Of a stretch of DNA of 38,842 nt, positions 29,473 to 38,842 are shown in pieces. The stretch is from Priapulus caudatus. Its lineage: Eukaryota; Priapulida; Priapulimorpha; Priapulimorphida; Priapulidae. The stretch covers positions 355,603 through 394,444 of the forward strand of contig NW_014577148.1 of the NCBI RefSeq assembly GCF_000485595.1, in the 5' to 3' direction. The first letter of the stretch is position 1. Each line of letters starts with the position of its first letter. Under the pieces are notes generated by a model. The model searched no databases. It saw only the letters and a list, made by a program, of their open reading frames with translations, and was not told the DNA's origin. The position numbers were made by a program, and so were the translations under genes.

Positions 29473-31330
29473 CGGACCTCACGACGGCGTGGTCCTCACG
29501 GGCATCTGTGTCGAGATAGGAAGACCGATACGTCGCTTCGCAAACGCGAATCGCTCTCACCCGAATGGCAGTCGATGTTCGCCTCTTGTGGGCCGGGCGG
29601 AGGTGCGGGGGGGGGAGCTGCTGTTCCACGGGGGTGTCGCAGACCGTACGGCGGGTAGGCGTCTCGCTCGCCGTACGGCCTCGTGGGCGCCCCGTATCGG
29701 GAAGATACTCCCCACCCAGAACTAACGATTGGGGAAAGGCCTCACTACATTGCGAGGAACTTGACACTATCTGAATGCTAGGAGAAGGAGCCAGCGACAT
29801 TGAATCGTCCCTACCTGGGGCACACAATTGTCAGTGGCGTTGATGCATGAGAACCCGATCCGGATTCTTCTTGCAGAAACACGCTGATCCGCTTCCCCTC
29901 AAAATTTGCAGCATTGCTGTCCAGTGAGCTGGGGCGGGGGCCGAGAGTGCGAGGACGAGAGTGCGGAGGCGATGGTACAGTGCGCGCGCTCTCGGGGGGG
30001 GGCGCGCGGTCGATTCTTCGACGCTGAGTCGGAGACACGGGGGCTGGGAAGAGAGAGGCAGGGGGGCGGAGCGATGCCGGGCTTGTCTTTCCAACGCGCC
30101 GTATTCACCATGTGCTGCTCTGACGAACGCTGCAGCCTCGTCGCCATAAGAGAGGAGTGGTTCAGATTTGCTGGCGCTGACTAGCAGTCGAACACCTCCT
30201 GTAATGATGCGACCGTCCTCAGCCACTTTACTGGGCGGGAGGACTGAGGGAATGTCCTCCTATTCGCTGAACGAGCTGCACTTGGAACGGCTGTGGCGCA
30301 AAGACGGTGCAGCACGGTGCTCCTCCGTGAGTGAGTGCCTTGCACCAACATCAGATCCAGTTTGCCTGTTCCGGGGGCATTGCCTCGTTCGTGTAACATG
30401 GGCTGAACACGCGGAGGGAGCTGCGAATGCACCCGAGTTACAGCGGCTTTCGCTCGTTCCCCGCGTCCGGGCCTTACCCCACGACATCTCCGCGTTACTC
30501 CCTCCATGCTGAGACCCGCACTTCCCATTCTGCCAGTTCGGCATTATGGGGGGGGGGCGCCAATTCCGGGGGCGTTCAGCTCCTAGATTCTGACAAAATG
30601 CTATGCGTAGGCTCTTGCAGGCAGACTATTGAGTGGCATCCAACCACTCAAAACGCGTCGAACGAATATCACGCAGTGGGCTCGCGGTCGCGTCGACGCC
30701 GGGCCAGATGGCACAGTGGCCACGAGCGTGTGCTTCTGAACAGGGGCCTACTACTCGCCGGGTGCGCAAGACAACCTCACTGTTCGTGCATTCTGTTTCA
30801 GCGGGCTGATTTGTGCCGCTGGTATAGCCGATGCGGAAAGCTTCGAGTCGAGTATGCTCCCGCTCATGGAGACTTCGCAGCCGACAGTCGGAGGCACGTT
30901 TTCAGATGTTTTTCAGATCCTGCCGTTGCGTTTGCTGCCTGCACTATTGTGACATTTAGTCTTTTCCTCGTCAAGATGTGGCTTCCGGCAAGCAGCTCCC
31001 CCCGTGCTTTCGGAGTGCTGTTTAGGAAGGAGTCCGCCACTGTGTTTTCCTCTGCAAACATCGTAGTTTGCCACTTGCTCTAAGTAGCAAGCTGGATCTG
31101 CTCGCATCCTGTACCTCACAATGAGGCAGCGATGTTGCCAGAACACAAGAGAGAGTCGTCATTGCCAGCATTGTAGGGTTGAAACGAGAATATTTTGCCT
31201 TCGGGACTCTCCCTCTTTGCGTAGCAAGGCTTAAGCAGCCTGCAGACTGCCAAAGTTTGCTGACGAAGCCAAGTAGTGAGTTCCATTCAAAATCACCCTG
31301 CTCGGTTCTGTTCAGCGCATACACCCTCTC
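29473..31330 (-). pseudogene. KNL1: KNL1 middle region, frame broken (copy Y)
   Basis: Links the MELT array to the Ser/Thr repeat exon. Around 30110-31330 it aligns with the clean 36390-37430 sequence but with many indels and substitutions. Around 29850-30100 it is very GC-rich with G and C homopolymers. Frames of about 75-218 codons exist on both strands but none covers the block. If 36390-37703 shows the true sequence, the stretch should encode a disordered segment with an RVISF motif, a possible PP1 docking site. I infer errors in the assembled sequence rather than a dead gene, because exons on both sides are intact. Confidence 0.55.
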
Positions 31331-33679
31331 CTGTTGCCAACACTGCCTGTTGATCGTTAGATCTCAATGCCTGCTTCAGGTTTATCCAGAGGACTAATTC
31401 CCTCTCAACACAGTCAACCCATTTGTCATCGCATCGAAAACAATCCTTCTTGTTTCATTAGTTTGTAGAAAACACCCTGATTTCTCGAGTGAAAGCCTCT
31501 CTAAAATTAAGTTGGTGGAGTCTCTAAGAACTCTTTCAACATTGTGTCACAGCTTCATTTGCCCTTCATTAGCAGAATGATGGTGCGCCACAAAGCGAGA
31601 ATTGATCGCCCAACGAACATTGAGCCCAGCCTTAGACTTTAGTATGTCCTGTGGTAAGCAAGTAGTTAGTTCCGATGTAGAATTCATTCCTGCTGTGTTT
31701 ATTAGCATCATACATCCTTCTTCTGCTGCCAACACGTGCCTGTTTGCGTGGCTTAAAGAGTATCTCAATCTTGCTCCAGGTCTGCACAGAGGACGATTCC
31801 CTCTGCATGCATCAATTCCATGCCATTCATCAACCATGGAAACAGATGTTAGTCTTGTTGTCATCGTTGTGTAGCAGTGAAAAAAAACACAAGCTGGATT
31901 CTGAGCGAAAATCAGGATCACCTACGACAACATTGACGCCAAATCCTGTGTAGACTTGTGAAGATCTGCTGGCAAGCAAGTAGTTTAGATCCACGTCAAA
32001 TGCACCCTGCGGGGCCGTTTGTTAGTATTCAACACCCCTCGCCTGTTTCCAAACACTGCTGTTGATGGTTAGCGATCTCAATTGCTTGCTTCAGGTTAGC
32101 CAGAAGAGCTATCCCCTATGCACACAGTCAACTCCATTTGTGTCATCGTCATTGGAAACAATGGTCTTGTGTGTCATCGTTGGGGAGTGAGATTACACAG
32201 CTGGGATTTTGCGAGAAGAGCCAGCGATCACCTACGACAACATTGACGCCATCCTGTGACTTGCGAAAAGTCTGCTGATGTAAGCAAGTAGTGAGTTCCA
32301 TGTCAAGTTCCCCTTGCTGTTCTGTTGGATCATACACCCTCGCTCCGTTTCCAACACTGCCTCGTAGTGGCCTTAGTTATCTCAGAGTGCTTGCTCCATT
32401 AGCCAGAGGACTGATACCCTCCCACACCCCATCAACTCCATTTCTTGTCATCTCATGGAAATGTTATGGTCTTGGTGCAGGTTCGTCGTGAAAGACACAG
32501 CTGGATTTCTGAGGAATAAGTAGGCGGCGATCACCTACGAGCGAACATGGGTTGACGCCGAGCCTGTAAGTCTTTCTGAAGTTTGCTGCAGGTAAGCAAG
32601 GAGGTGAGTTTCCATGTCAAAGTTCACCTTCTGGTTCTGTTAGGTCAGTACACCCTCGTCGCTGTTTCCTAACACTGCCGTGTTGTGCCGCATTAGTATT
32701 CTGCATGCTTGCTCCAGTTTAGCCATGAGACTGATTCCTCTGACACATCAACTCATTTTGTCATTCGTCATGAAATGTATGTCTGTTGTCACTTTGTAGG
32801 CGTGAAAACACAGCTCCCTGGCAGGATTTGTCGAGAAGAATTAGCATCAACCTACCGACAAACATGAACGCCAGCCTTCAGACTTTCTGAATTTGCTGAG
32901 GTAAGCAATAAGTGATCATGTCAAATTCACCTTGCTGTCTGTTAGGGGTCGATACACCCTCTCTGTATCCAAAACGACTGACTGCTTGCATGTTTAGGGA
33001 TCTCAAATGCTTGCTCCAGTTAACCAGAGACTGGATCCCTTAGCCACACAGTCAAACTCCAGTTGTCTCGTCAGGAAGACGAATGGTCTTGTTGCTCATC
33101 GTTGGTATGGTGAAAACAGCGAGTCTATGATTTTCTGAGATAGAATCAAAGGATCGACCATACGACAACATTAGACGCCAGGCCTGTAGATCTTTAGTGA
33201 AGTCTGCGATGGGGCAATGGCAGAGCAGTAGGAGTGTCCATGTCAAAGGTCATCCTGCCTGGTTCTGTGGGGTCAACACCCTCGTCCGTTTCCAAGCGAC
33301 TGCCTGTTGGGCTTAGTATCTCAATGCTTGCTCCAGCGTTAGCTTGAGAAGACGTGATTCCCTCTGCGCAACAGTCAACTCCATTTTTCATCTCATGAAA
33401 TGTATGATTCTTGTTCACTCGTTGGGTACGTGAAAACATCTGCCGATTTTCTATAGGAAGAATCAGAGATTACCTACTACAACATTGACGCTCATCCTGT
33501 AGGGACTTTGTGCAGGCGTGGATCTGCAGTGCAAGCAAGTAGTCGAGTCCATGTCAAATCATCCCTCTGGTTCGGCTGGATCATACAGCTTTTTTTGTGC
33601 CACACACTGGCGTTATGGTTTAGAGATCTCCAATGCTTGTTCAGGTTTAGCAGAGAACTGTCTCCCTCTGCACTACAGT
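31331..33679 (-). pseudogene. KNL1: KNL1 MELT array, heavily indel-disrupted part
   Basis: About seven further copies of the ~300-bp KNL1 repeat are recognisable by AGTCAACTCCATTTTGTCAT, CAAGCAAGTAGTGAGTTCCA and GACAACATTGACGCC words, all in the same orientation as the intact array next to it. Single-base gains and losses occur every few tens of bases, so no frame exceeds 125 codons. The density and randomness of changes, with otherwise near-identical bases, look like raw long-read errors. The repeat number here should be treated as approximate. Confidence 0.75.
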
Positions 33680-36192
33680 CAAACTCCAGTTTGTCATCGT
33701 CATGGAAATGAATGGTCTTGTTGTCATCGTTGGTAGGTGAAAACACAGCTGGATTTTCTGAGGAAGAATTAGGATCACCTACGACAACATTGACGCCATC
33801 CTGTAGACTTTGTGAAGTCTGCTGTGGCAAGCAAGTAGTGAGTTCCATGTCAAATTCACCCTGCTGGGTTTCGTTGGGGTCATACATCCTTGTTTTGTTG
33901 CCAACACTGCCTGTTGATGGCTTAGGGATCTCAATGCTAGCTCCAGGTATGACAAGAGACTGATTCCCTCTGCATGCAGTCAATTCCATGAGTTCATCAC
34001 CATGGAAACGAATGGTCTTGTTGTCATCTTTGTTAGGTGATTCCATGGAATCTTGCAAGTGCAACTGCTGTTGGTTAAGGTTGGTGTTGTATCCTGAAAT
34101 TCCTTCAACATTGTTGTCACCAGGCTTAATGCTGACCTCTTCATTAGAGGAATATGTTGGCCCATCAAGAGAATTACCTGCAACAATATTGGTTTCAAGC
34201 TGTAGACTTTCTGATGTTTGCTGAGGTAAGCAAGTAGTGAGTTCCATGTCAAATTCACCTTGCTGGGTTCTGTTAGGGTCATACAACCTCGTCCTGTTGC
34301 CAACACTGACTGTTGATGGTTTAGGGATCTCAATGCTTGCTTCAGGTTTAGCCAGAGACTGATTCCCTCTGCACACAGTCAACTCCAGTTTGTCATCGTC
34401 ATGGAAACGAATGGTCTTGTTGTCATCGTTGGTAGGTGAAAACACAGCTGGATTTTCTGAGGAAGAACCAGGAGGATCACCTACGACAACATTGACGCCA
34501 TCCTGTAGACTTTGTGAAGTCTGCTGTGGCAAGCAAGTAGTGAGTTCCATGTCAAATTCACCCTGCTGGGTTTTGTTAGGATCATACACCCTCGTCCTGT
34601 TTCCAACACTGACTGCTGATGGCTTAGGGATCTCCATGCTTGCAACTGGCTTCACCAGAGATTGATTTCCTCTACACACAGTCAATTCCATGAAGTCATT
34701 GTCATGGAACCGAGTTCTGTTATTGTTATCGCTGATCTTTGGATGCGTTCTCGTAAGGTGGCTCGTGATCATTGCTGTATCCACATGCAATATTGGTCCA
34801 GTAGGTTGTGCAGCAGCAGATAAAACATCTGTTTCTAGATACAGAGATTCACTGCAGCTGAGATCCAGCTGTGCCGGTTTATTGTTGGGATGACCAAAAT
34901 CGACACTTTTGTGCACACCGTCATCTTGTAAAGGTACAGGCTGCTTTCTAGAGCGCAACTGCTGAAGAAACAATTTTGTATTTACTTTACCTTCTGAAGT
35001 ATTCCTAGCAGCTTGATTGCAAGGTTCAATAGGATTGTTTATATTAGGGTAGTAAGGATTTTGATCACCAGCAGAGCTGAATTTAATGCCATTGTTTAGT
35101 CCCTGCACTTCTACATGCTTCTCAGATATGCAAGTAGTAAGGTCCATGTCAAATTCACCCTGCTGCGTTTTGTTAGGATCATAAATCCTCGTCTTGTTGC
35201 CAGCATTGCTTGTTGATGGGTCATGCATCCCCGTGCCTATTCCAGGTCTAGCGAGCGACCGATTCCCTCCGCACAGCGTAATCTCCATGGGATCATCGTC
35301 CTGGAAATGAATGGTTTTATTCTCGTCATCAGAACCTAGCTGCACAGGTGGCCTGCCTGAGCGCAACCGTTGAATAAACGACTTGGCAGTCACTTTCCCT
35401 TCTTGAGTTCTGTTCGCATCCTCACTGGAAGGCTTAAGATGAGGATTTATTACGACGGAGTAGGGCTGAGTTTGATCACCAGTAGAGCCGAATTTAATGG
35501 CAGTATTCTGACCCTGAGTTTCTGTATGCTTCTCGGATAAGCAAGTAGTTAGTTCCATGTCAAATTCATCCTGCTGGGTTCTGTTGGGATCATAGATCCT
35601 TGTTTTGTTGCCAACACTGCTTGTTGATGGGTTAGGTATCTCAATGCCTGCTCCAGGTCTAACCAGAGTCTGATTCTCTCTGCATAAAGTGAACTCCATG
35701 GGGTCATCGTCATGGAAATGAATAGTTTTGTTGTCAGCGTCGTTAGGTGGCTGCATGAATGGCTTCTCTGAGCGCAACCGTTGAAGAAACAACTTGGCAC
35801 TGACTCTCCCCTCCGACGTTCCCTCAGCATCAGCATCGCTGTCAGCCTCGGGCTTCATGTCCTCACCGTAGCTCTGCGACACGGACCCTGCGTACTTGTT
35901 GACGCGCGTGTGCAGCACGGTCTGATAGTCAACCTGTTCTCTCACGACGTACATCTCATCCATGTAGCGATCGAATATCTCCTCTCGTCTCCCCGACGAA
36001 ACATCCGAAGATTGCTGCTGCTGCGTGAGCAGTGTTGGTATGAAGTCTGTGGCGACGGGCTTCTGGGGAGAGAAGCCCTGCGCGTCGCTGACGCAGGAGG
36101 AAGCATCAGCATCTCGGTGTATTGGCTTCGTTAGCAGCGCAGCCAGACTGCCAGCGCTCGGTGCTTGTATCGACTGACTGCACATAACCTCC
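33680..36192 (-). CDS. KNL1: KNL1 N-terminal exon with bi-modular MELT array
   Basis: KNL1 is the outer-kinetochore scaffold of the spindle checkpoint; its MELT motifs, phosphorylated by MPS1, recruit BUB3-BUB1. The exon opens at the acceptor GTTTTTTCCCAG (36193), phase 1, and reads G|GAG GTT ATG. The first 170 codons are unique, with QQQQSSDVSSGRREE and a tyrosine-rich helix. Then follow at least ten MELT-type motifs: MEFT, MELT, MEIT, MDLT, MELT, MELT, LELT, MELT, MELT, MELT. They alternate between (N)KTIRFHDDDKMELTVC and (N)RTRVYDPNKTQQGEFDMELT, so each ~100-codon unit has two modules, each preceded by an N-(K/R)-T-x-x-(F/Y) T-omega element. The vertebrate SHT tail is replaced by Cys. The frame breaks at about 33680 where indels begin. 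The usual N-terminal SILK/RVSF PP1 motifs are not in this exon, so at least one upstream exon is missing from the window. Confidence 0.88.
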
Positions 36193-36315
36193 CTGGGAAA
36201 AAACACCATACAACGTACAAGAGCCGATGACAGATAGATAGCGGTCAATGAATAGACAACTCTCTATATACCTCTATGTAAGTAAGTATGTCCACACACC
36301 GTATTTTATGGCATA
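36193..36315 (-). other. Intron or spacer upstream of the KNL1 array exon
   Basis: A short interval between the KNL1 acceptor and the end of copy C. No exon is seen in it. Confidence 0.5.
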
Positions 36316-37703
36316 TTAGAAACATTTTATTCCTAAACAAATGACAAAAAAATTGCTGTGCTTCTTATAATATGTGAAGGTGTACCATCCCATAATGCTT
36401 TCTTCCAACGGAGGTTCATCCATGATGCCTTCCTCTGACGAACCGCTGAATGCATTCCTCGTCGCCATAAGATGTTCAGATTTGCTGGCCTGACTAGCAG
36501 TCGAGACACCTCCCTGTAATGATGCGAGGGATGTCTCCGTAGTTCGCTGAAGCGACTGCACTGTGGGAGACGCTGTGGCAAAGACTGCATCACTGGTGGC
36601 TTCCTCTGATATGCCTTCCACCAAATCGATCCCAGTTTGCCTTTCCGGCGTTGCCTCGTTGTGTAACATGCTGAAACACGCGGCTGAATCACCCATTACA
36701 CGTGTTTCTTCGTTCCCCCGTCCGGCCTTATCCCCAGAATATCCGCTTACTCCCTCCATGTGAGCACCCGCACTCCCATCTGCATTTCGCATAGGCATTC
36801 CCGTGTCATCTCCTAGATTCGACAATGGTATGCGTAGGTTCTGCAGGAGACTATGAGTGGATGCACCAAGCCAAGACGTGAACGAGATCACGCGGTCGCG
36901 TCGCGTCGACGCGGGCAATGGCACAGTGGCACTGAGTGTGCTGTCTGTCAACAGGCTACTACTCTGCGTGCGCAAGACAACCTCACTGTCGTGCATTGTG
37001 TTGTCAGCGGCTGATTGTGCCCGGCTGTTAGCGATGGAAACTTCGAGTCGAGTAGTGCTCCCTCTCATGGAGACGTCGCCAGCGACAGTCGGAGGGCACG
37101 GTTCAGATGGTTTTTCGATGCCTGCGTTCGTTTCTGCTGCACTATTGGTGACATTTATCTTTCCTCTCAAGATGTGGCTTCGCCTAAGCAGCTCCCTGTG
37201 CTTTCGGAGTGTCTCGTGTATGGAAGGAGTTGCGCCGTGTTTTTCCTCTTGCACATCTGTAGTTGCACTTGCTCTAAGTACAGCGTGGATCTGCTCTGCA
37301 TCCTGTACCTCACAATGAGAGTCGATGTTGCCAGAACACAAAGTTAAGTCCATGCCAGCATTGGTAGGTTGAAGGAGAATAGTTTTGCTTGGTGACTCGT
37401 CCCTCTTTTGCTGTAGCAAGGTAGCAGCCTGCAGACTTTGCAAAGTTTGCTGAGGTAAGCAAGTAGTGAGTTCCATGTCAAAATCACCCTGCTGGGTTCT
37501 GTTAGGGTCATACACCCTCGTCCTGTTGCCAACACTGCCTGTTGATGGTTTAGGGATCTCAATGCCTGCTTCAGGTTTATCCAGAGACTGATTCCCTCTG
37601 CACACAGTCAACTCCATTTTGTCATCGTCATGGAAACCAATGGTCTTGTTGTCATTGTTGGTAGGGGAAAACACCTGATTTCTCGAGTGAAACTGCTCTA
37701 AAG
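36316..37703 (-). CDS. KNL1: KNL1 fragment, clean copy C (MELT unit to middle region)
   Basis: One minus-strand frame of about 460 codons to a stop at 36318-36316. It begins mid-repeat with MELTVC and DFDMELTTC modules, then a divergent MDLTLC, then about 350 residues of disordered Ser/Thr-rich sequence. It carries RRDRVISF, which fits the (R/K)-x-(V/I)-x-F PP1 docking pattern. It matches 20440-21888 and 30110-31400 but without indels. From about 36390 to the stop it departs from both other copies, and the minus strand has AATAAA at 36331-36326 inside the frame, so the last 25 codons are probably not translated. The order is odd: this middle piece lies upstream of the array exon. It is either the 3' remnant of a truncated tandem copy or a contig placed out of order. 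Confidence 0.7.
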
Positions 37704-38842
37704 CAAGCATTGAGATACTAAGCACAGACAGCAGTGTTGGAAAACAGGACAGGGTGTATGACCGCTAACAGAACCAGCAAGGTGAATTTGACATGGAACT
37801 CACTACTTGTTACTCTAGCAAACTTCAGAAAGTTTACAGGCTGGCGTCAATGTTTGTCGTAGTGATCTAATTCTTCCTAGAAAATCCAGCTGTGTTTTCA
37901 CCTACCAACGATGACACAAAGACCATAATTCCATGACGATGACAAAATGAGTTGACTGTGTGAGAGGGAATCAGTCTCTGGCTAAACCTGGAGCAAGCAT
38001 TGAAGATACTCAAGCACTCAACAGGCAGTTGTTGAAACAGGACGGGGTGTATGATCCCAAACAGACCCAGCAGGGTGAATTGACATGGAACTCACTACTT
38101 GCCTTACATCAGCAAGATTTCGCAAAGTCTACAGGATGGCGTCAATGTTGTCGTAGGTGATCCTGGGTCTTCCTCAGAAAATCAGCTGTGTATTCACTAC
38201 CAACGATGACAACAAGGACATTCGTTCCATGACGATGACAAAATGGAGTTGACTGTGTGATAGGGGATCAGTCTCTGGCTAAACTGAAGCAAGCATTGAG
38301 ATCCTAACCATCACAGGCAGTGTTGGAAACAGGACGAGGGTGTATGATCCTAACAAACCCAGCAGGGTGAATTTGACATGGATCTAACTACTTGCTTGCC
38401 ACAGCAGACTTCACAAAGTCTACAGGATGGCGTCATAGTTGTCGTAGGTGATCCTGATTCTTCCTCAGAAAATTCAGCTGTGTTTTCACACTACAACGAT
38501 GAAACAAGACAATTCGTTTCCATGGTGATGAATCATGGAATTGACTGCATGCAGAGGGAATCAGTCTCTGGTCAGACCTGGAGCAGCATTGAGATACTAA
38601 CACCAACAGGAAGTGTTGGAAACAGAACAGGATGTTGATCTAATAAACCAGCAGGATGAATTTGACATGGAACTAACTACTTGCTTACCACAGCAGATCA
38701 TCACAAAGTCTACAGGCTGGCATCAATGTTGTTGCAGATAATTCTCTTGGTGGCCCACCATCTTCCTCTAATGAAGAGGCCACCATGAGCCTGGTGACAA
38801 CAATGTTGAAAGAGTTTTAGAAGACAACACAACTTAAATTTA
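37704..38842 (+). pseudogene. KNL1: KNL1 MELT array in inverted orientation, indel-laden
   Basis: The same ~300-bp units as elsewhere but on the plus strand: four part-units with words GAATTTGACATGGAACTCAC and CAGTGTTGGAAACAGGACG. Frames break every 50-90 codons. The switch of strand occurs at 37703/37704, after GCTCTAAA. The window's final bases, AACTTAAATTTA, are the reverse complement of TAAATTTAAGTT, the sequence that follows GCTCTAAA in copy A (21881 on). Flipped, this arm would therefore continue copy C seamlessly. Confidence 0.8.

Noticed and set aside
30427-31083. 218-codon plus-strand frame
   Set aside because: Lies antisense to the KNL1 middle region, is not kept in the sister copies at 20.4 and 36.4 kb, and has no recognisable domain.

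Overview
This is a eukaryotic, probably invertebrate metazoan, genomic segment. Protein-coding DNA is sparse and the rest is rich in simple repeats, MITE-like inverted-repeat elements and short satellites. Genes carry GT-AG introns, and short interstitial TTAGGG/CCCTAA runs suit an animal telomere motif. I cannot name the species. There are two assembly gaps (10 N at 6095-6104, 25 N at 16650-16674). Several stretches also carry dense one-base indels relative to sister copies in the same window, which looks like uncorrected long-read sequence.

Layout. 1-9.8 kb: no convincing gene. It holds a TGGA/TAGA microsatellite, CT and GA tracts, an 80-bp zero-spacer palindrome (6176-6255), a ~540-bp tandem satellite (6281-8078), a long-armed inverted-repeat element (8079-8773) and an ACGC-type minisatellite (8937-9442). 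9846-12470 (minus): an intact, intronless 874-codon gene for the two-domain AAA-ATPase AFG2A (SPATA5), a pre-60S ribosome maturation factor. 12.5-16.6 kb: repeats, with at least four MITE-like elements and GA-rich low-complexity DNA.

16.7-38.8 kb is dominated by one gene, the kinetochore scaffold KNL1 (CASC5/Spc105 family), on the minus strand. Reading minus from 36192: an exon with an N-terminal segment and a long array of MELT modules (36192 to about 33680 intact; about 33.7-31.3 kb the same array broken by indels), a low-complexity middle region (about 31.3-28.3 kb), then the RWD region (27261-27055) and four clean exons (25725-25622, 25468-25365, 25058-24933, 24565-24448) whose splice phases agree and which end in a stop. 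The MELT array has a two-module repeat of about 100 codons: each unit carries two different T-omega-MELT modules, the likely MPS1-phosphorylated docking sites for BUB3-BUB1.

Parts of KNL1 occur again: 16675-22765 repeats the MELT/middle/RWD part in the same orientation, mostly with indels; 36390-37703 is a clean copy of the MELT-to-middle junction; 37704-38842 is a MELT array in the opposite orientation, ending exactly where its reverse complement would join 37703. The simplest reading is one highly repetitive KNL1 locus, with or without a genuine partial tandem duplication, that was mis-joined and gap-filled during assembly.
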